This document shows, piece by piece, positions 59,261-60,661 of a stretch of DNA of 60,661 nt. Both the position numbers and the translations under genes were made by a program. Position 1 is the first letter of the stretch, and every line of letters begins with the position of its first letter. Source of the stretch: Streptomyces sp. D2-8 (GTDB lineage Bacteria; Actinomycetota; Actinomycetes; Streptomycetales; Streptomycetaceae); NCBI RefSeq assembly GCF_023184515.1, contig NZ_JAAHBP010000034.1, positions 1-60,661 of the forward strand, given 5' to 3'. Under the pieces are notes generated by a model. The model was given only the letters and a program-made list of their open reading frames with translations, did no database searches and was not told where the DNA came from.

Positions 59261-60265
59261 ATGAAGGCCTTCACGGTCGAGAAGTACGGTGACGCGTCCA
59301 ACATGCGTGCCGCCGAGATACCCGACCCCCAGGTGGGCGCCGACGACGTCCTGGTCAGGATCCACGCGGCGAGTGTCAACCCACTGGACATGAAGATCCG
59401 CGACGGTGACCTCAAGCAGATCCTGCCCTACCGTCTCCCGCTCGTCCTGGGCAACGACCTCGCCGGGACCGTCGTCCGCGTCGGATCGTCCGTCACCCGC
59501 TTCGCGGTGGGCGACGAGGTCTACGCGCGGCCCGACAAGGACCGCATCGGCACCTTCGCCGAACTCCTCGCCGTCCACCAGGACGACCTGGCGCCCAAGC
59601 CCGCCACGCTCACCATGACCGAGGCCGCCTCCCTCCCTCTGGTCGCGCTGACCGCCTGGCAGGCCCTGGTCGAGCGGGCGAACGTCCAGCCGGGCCAGAA
59701 GGTCCTCATCCACGCGGGCGCCGGCGGCCTCGGATCCATCACCATCCAACTGGCCAAGGCACTGGGCGCGCACGTGGCCGCCACCGCGAGCACCGCCAAG
59801 ATCGACCTCGTCAAGGACCTCGGCGCGGACGAGGTCATCGACTACCGCACCCAGGACTTCTCCGAACTCCTCACCGGCTACGACCTCGTCCTGGACTCCC
59901 TCGGCGGCGAGAACCTCGCCAAGTCCCTGCGCATCCTCAAGCCCGGCGGCCTGGCCATCTCCGTCGCGGGCCCGCCCGACCCGGCCACCGCCCGCGAACT
60001 CGGCTCGAACCTGGTGCTCCGCCTGGGCATCGCCGCGCTCAGCGCCAAGACCCGGCGCCAGGCCAAGCGTCTCGGTGTCACGTACTCCTTCCTGTTCATG
60101 AAGGCCAGCGGCGACCAGCTGCGCGAACTCACCCCCCTCATCGACGCCGGGAAGATCCGCCCCGTCGTCGACCAGGTCTTCCCCTTCGACGAGACCCTTC
60201 AGGCCATGGAGTACGTCGAGAAAGGCCGCGCAAAAGCCGGCAAGGTCGTCGTCTCCATGACGTGA
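59261..60265 (+). CDS. NADP-dependent MDR oxidoreductase (quinone oxidoreductase-like)
   Basis: 334 aa zinc-free medium-chain reductase: NPLDMKIRDGDLK, NDLAGTVVRVGS, and the NADPH motif AGAGGLGSITIQLAKALGA. No zinc-ligand Cys/His set, as expected for quinone/enone reductases. Start 59261 has GGAG 7 nt upstream; ATG 59255 is an alternative. Downstream of the SDR and aldo/keto relic on the same strand. Confidence 0.9.
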   Translation: MKAFTVEKYGDASNMRAAEIPDPQVGADDVLVRIHAASVNPLDMKIRDGDLKQILPYRLPLVLGNDLAGTVVRVGSSVTRFAVGDEVYARPDKDRIGTFAELLAVHQDDLAPKPATLTMTEAASLPLVALTAWQALVERANVQPGQKVLIHAGAGGLGSITIQLAKALGAHVAATASTAKIDLVKDLGADEVIDYRTQDFSELLTGYDLVLDSLGGENLAKSLRILKPGGLAISVAGPPDPATARELGSNLVLRLGIAALSAKTRRQAKRLGVTYSFLFMKASGDQLRELTPLIDAGKIRPVVDQVFPFDETLQAMEYVEKGRAKAGKVVVSMT

Positions 60266-60401
60266 ACCCAGGGCAACGGCCCTGCCGGACGCCGAGAACG
60301 CCGCTCGCCACAGCGAGAAGAACCCGCCCCACGCTCCTTTCTCCCACACCAGGACCCGATCACGAACGCACCCGTCCAGCTCCCCCACGCCCACCCCGTC
60401 G

Positions 60402-60482
60402 TCGTACAAGAACGCGCCGACCCGCGCCGTGTCCGTGCACGGCGTGGACGTCGCCTACCGGCAGCACGGTCCGGACGACAAC
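60402..60482 (+). pseudogene. Alpha/beta hydrolase N-terminal relic
   Basis: 27 codons (SYKNAPTRAVSVHGVDVAYR then QHGPDD) match the opening strand of alpha/beta hydrolases that commonly follow this type of MDR gene. There is no start codon in frame and similarity ends at about 60482, just before the sequence of the transposable element begins. Best read as a gene cut by insertion and later decay. Confidence 0.55.
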
Positions 60483-60582
60483 TTGCCTGCGAAGAGTGCG
60501 GATCACGTCAGGAACGATGCGAATTCGGCGACAGGGGTCTGTACGGTGAGCGGTGTAACTCCCGAGCTGGAAGCGACAGTTG

Positions 60583-60661
60583 ATGACTGACGTGACGAGT
60601 GACACCGAGGCCGGGAAGGCCGCTGTGAGTGGCGCCGTGGACGACGGGCTGGTCGCCGAGT
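60583..60661 (+). CDS. Partial transposase, IS256 family (runs off window)
   Basis: The first 26 codons (ending GAVDDGLVAE) resemble the N-terminus of actinobacterial IS256-family transposases, before the conserved LTGEGGLL region. GGAAG lies 9 nt upstream. The left end of the element should lie between about 60483 and 60582; I could not fix its terminal inverted repeat because the other end is outside the window. Too short for certainty. Confidence 0.5.
   Translation, partial: MTDVTSDTEAGKAAVSGAVDDGLVAE

Overview
The window is GC-rich, strongly third-position-biased actinobacterial DNA and reads as Streptomyces. Many genes encode secreted enzymes with long Ala-rich signal peptides, and TTG/GTG starts and GTGA/ATGA overlaps are common. 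It carries a terminal-protein gene (tpg) for linear-replicon telomeres, next to a 5'-truncated telomere-associated protein gene (tap). With about a dozen broken genes, this points to a subtelomeric arm of a linear chromosome (or a linear plasmid) rather than the conserved core.

Layout. 0.1-5.5 kb: secreted protein-arginine deiminase, streptogrisin-type protease, cupin protein and a small secreted inhibitor-like protein, with relics of an SDR and a zinc alcohol dehydrogenase. 5.8-11.3 kb: ADP-ribosylglycohydrolase relic, a divergent anti-sigma-type ATPase/STAS pair, the rifamycin-inactivating phosphotransferase rph with its 19-bp rifamycin-associated element, an ABC-F relic, msrA and a TetR relic. 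11.6-22 kb: a secreted protein and then an eight-gene plus-strand exopolysaccharide operon. It encodes an Agd3-like deacetylase, a PelF-like GT4, a polytopic membrane protein, a 4,6-dehydratase, a sugar nucleotidyltransferase, a reductase/epimerase, a GH135 (Sph3-like) hydrolase and a GH114 (Ega3-like) lipoprotein, and ends at a strong terminator. This combines fungal galactosaminogalactan-type tailoring enzymes with a bacterial Pel-type glycosyltransferase and is the most notable system in the window.

22-36 kb: stress membrane protein, hydrolase and sirtuin sharing a repeat-rich divergent promoter, a GT2 glycosyltransferase, a tryptophanase relic, a type III polyketide synthase, two multidomain SpoIIE-type phosphatases and a frameshifted MFS exporter. 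36-39.5 kb: DUF1275 relic, GNAT, a TetR regulator divergent from a hydroxyacid-dehydrogenase-like gene with two clear operators, and VOC proteins. 39.5-47.9 kb: a five-gene translationally coupled branched-chain-amino-acid-type ABC transporter with a PucR-like regulator upstream, then an N-terminally shortened LuxR regulator.

48-55.6 kb: secreted PETase/cutinase-like polyester hydrolase, snapalysin, M1 aminopeptidase and a Pls/PosA-type membrane NRPS overlapping the peptidase. 55.8-60.7 kb: tpg, truncated tap, a TetR/SDR divergent pair with an operator, an aldo/keto reductase relic, a quinone-oxidoreductase-like MDR, and an alpha/beta-hydrolase relic cut off by what looks like the left part of an IS256-family element at the window edge.

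Functional themes are extracellular hydrolysis of proteins and polymers, building and remodelling of a cell-surface aminosugar polymer, partner-switching signalling (one STAS/ATPase pair, two SpoIIE phosphatases) and antibiotic defence. No tRNA, rRNA or CRISPR array was seen.
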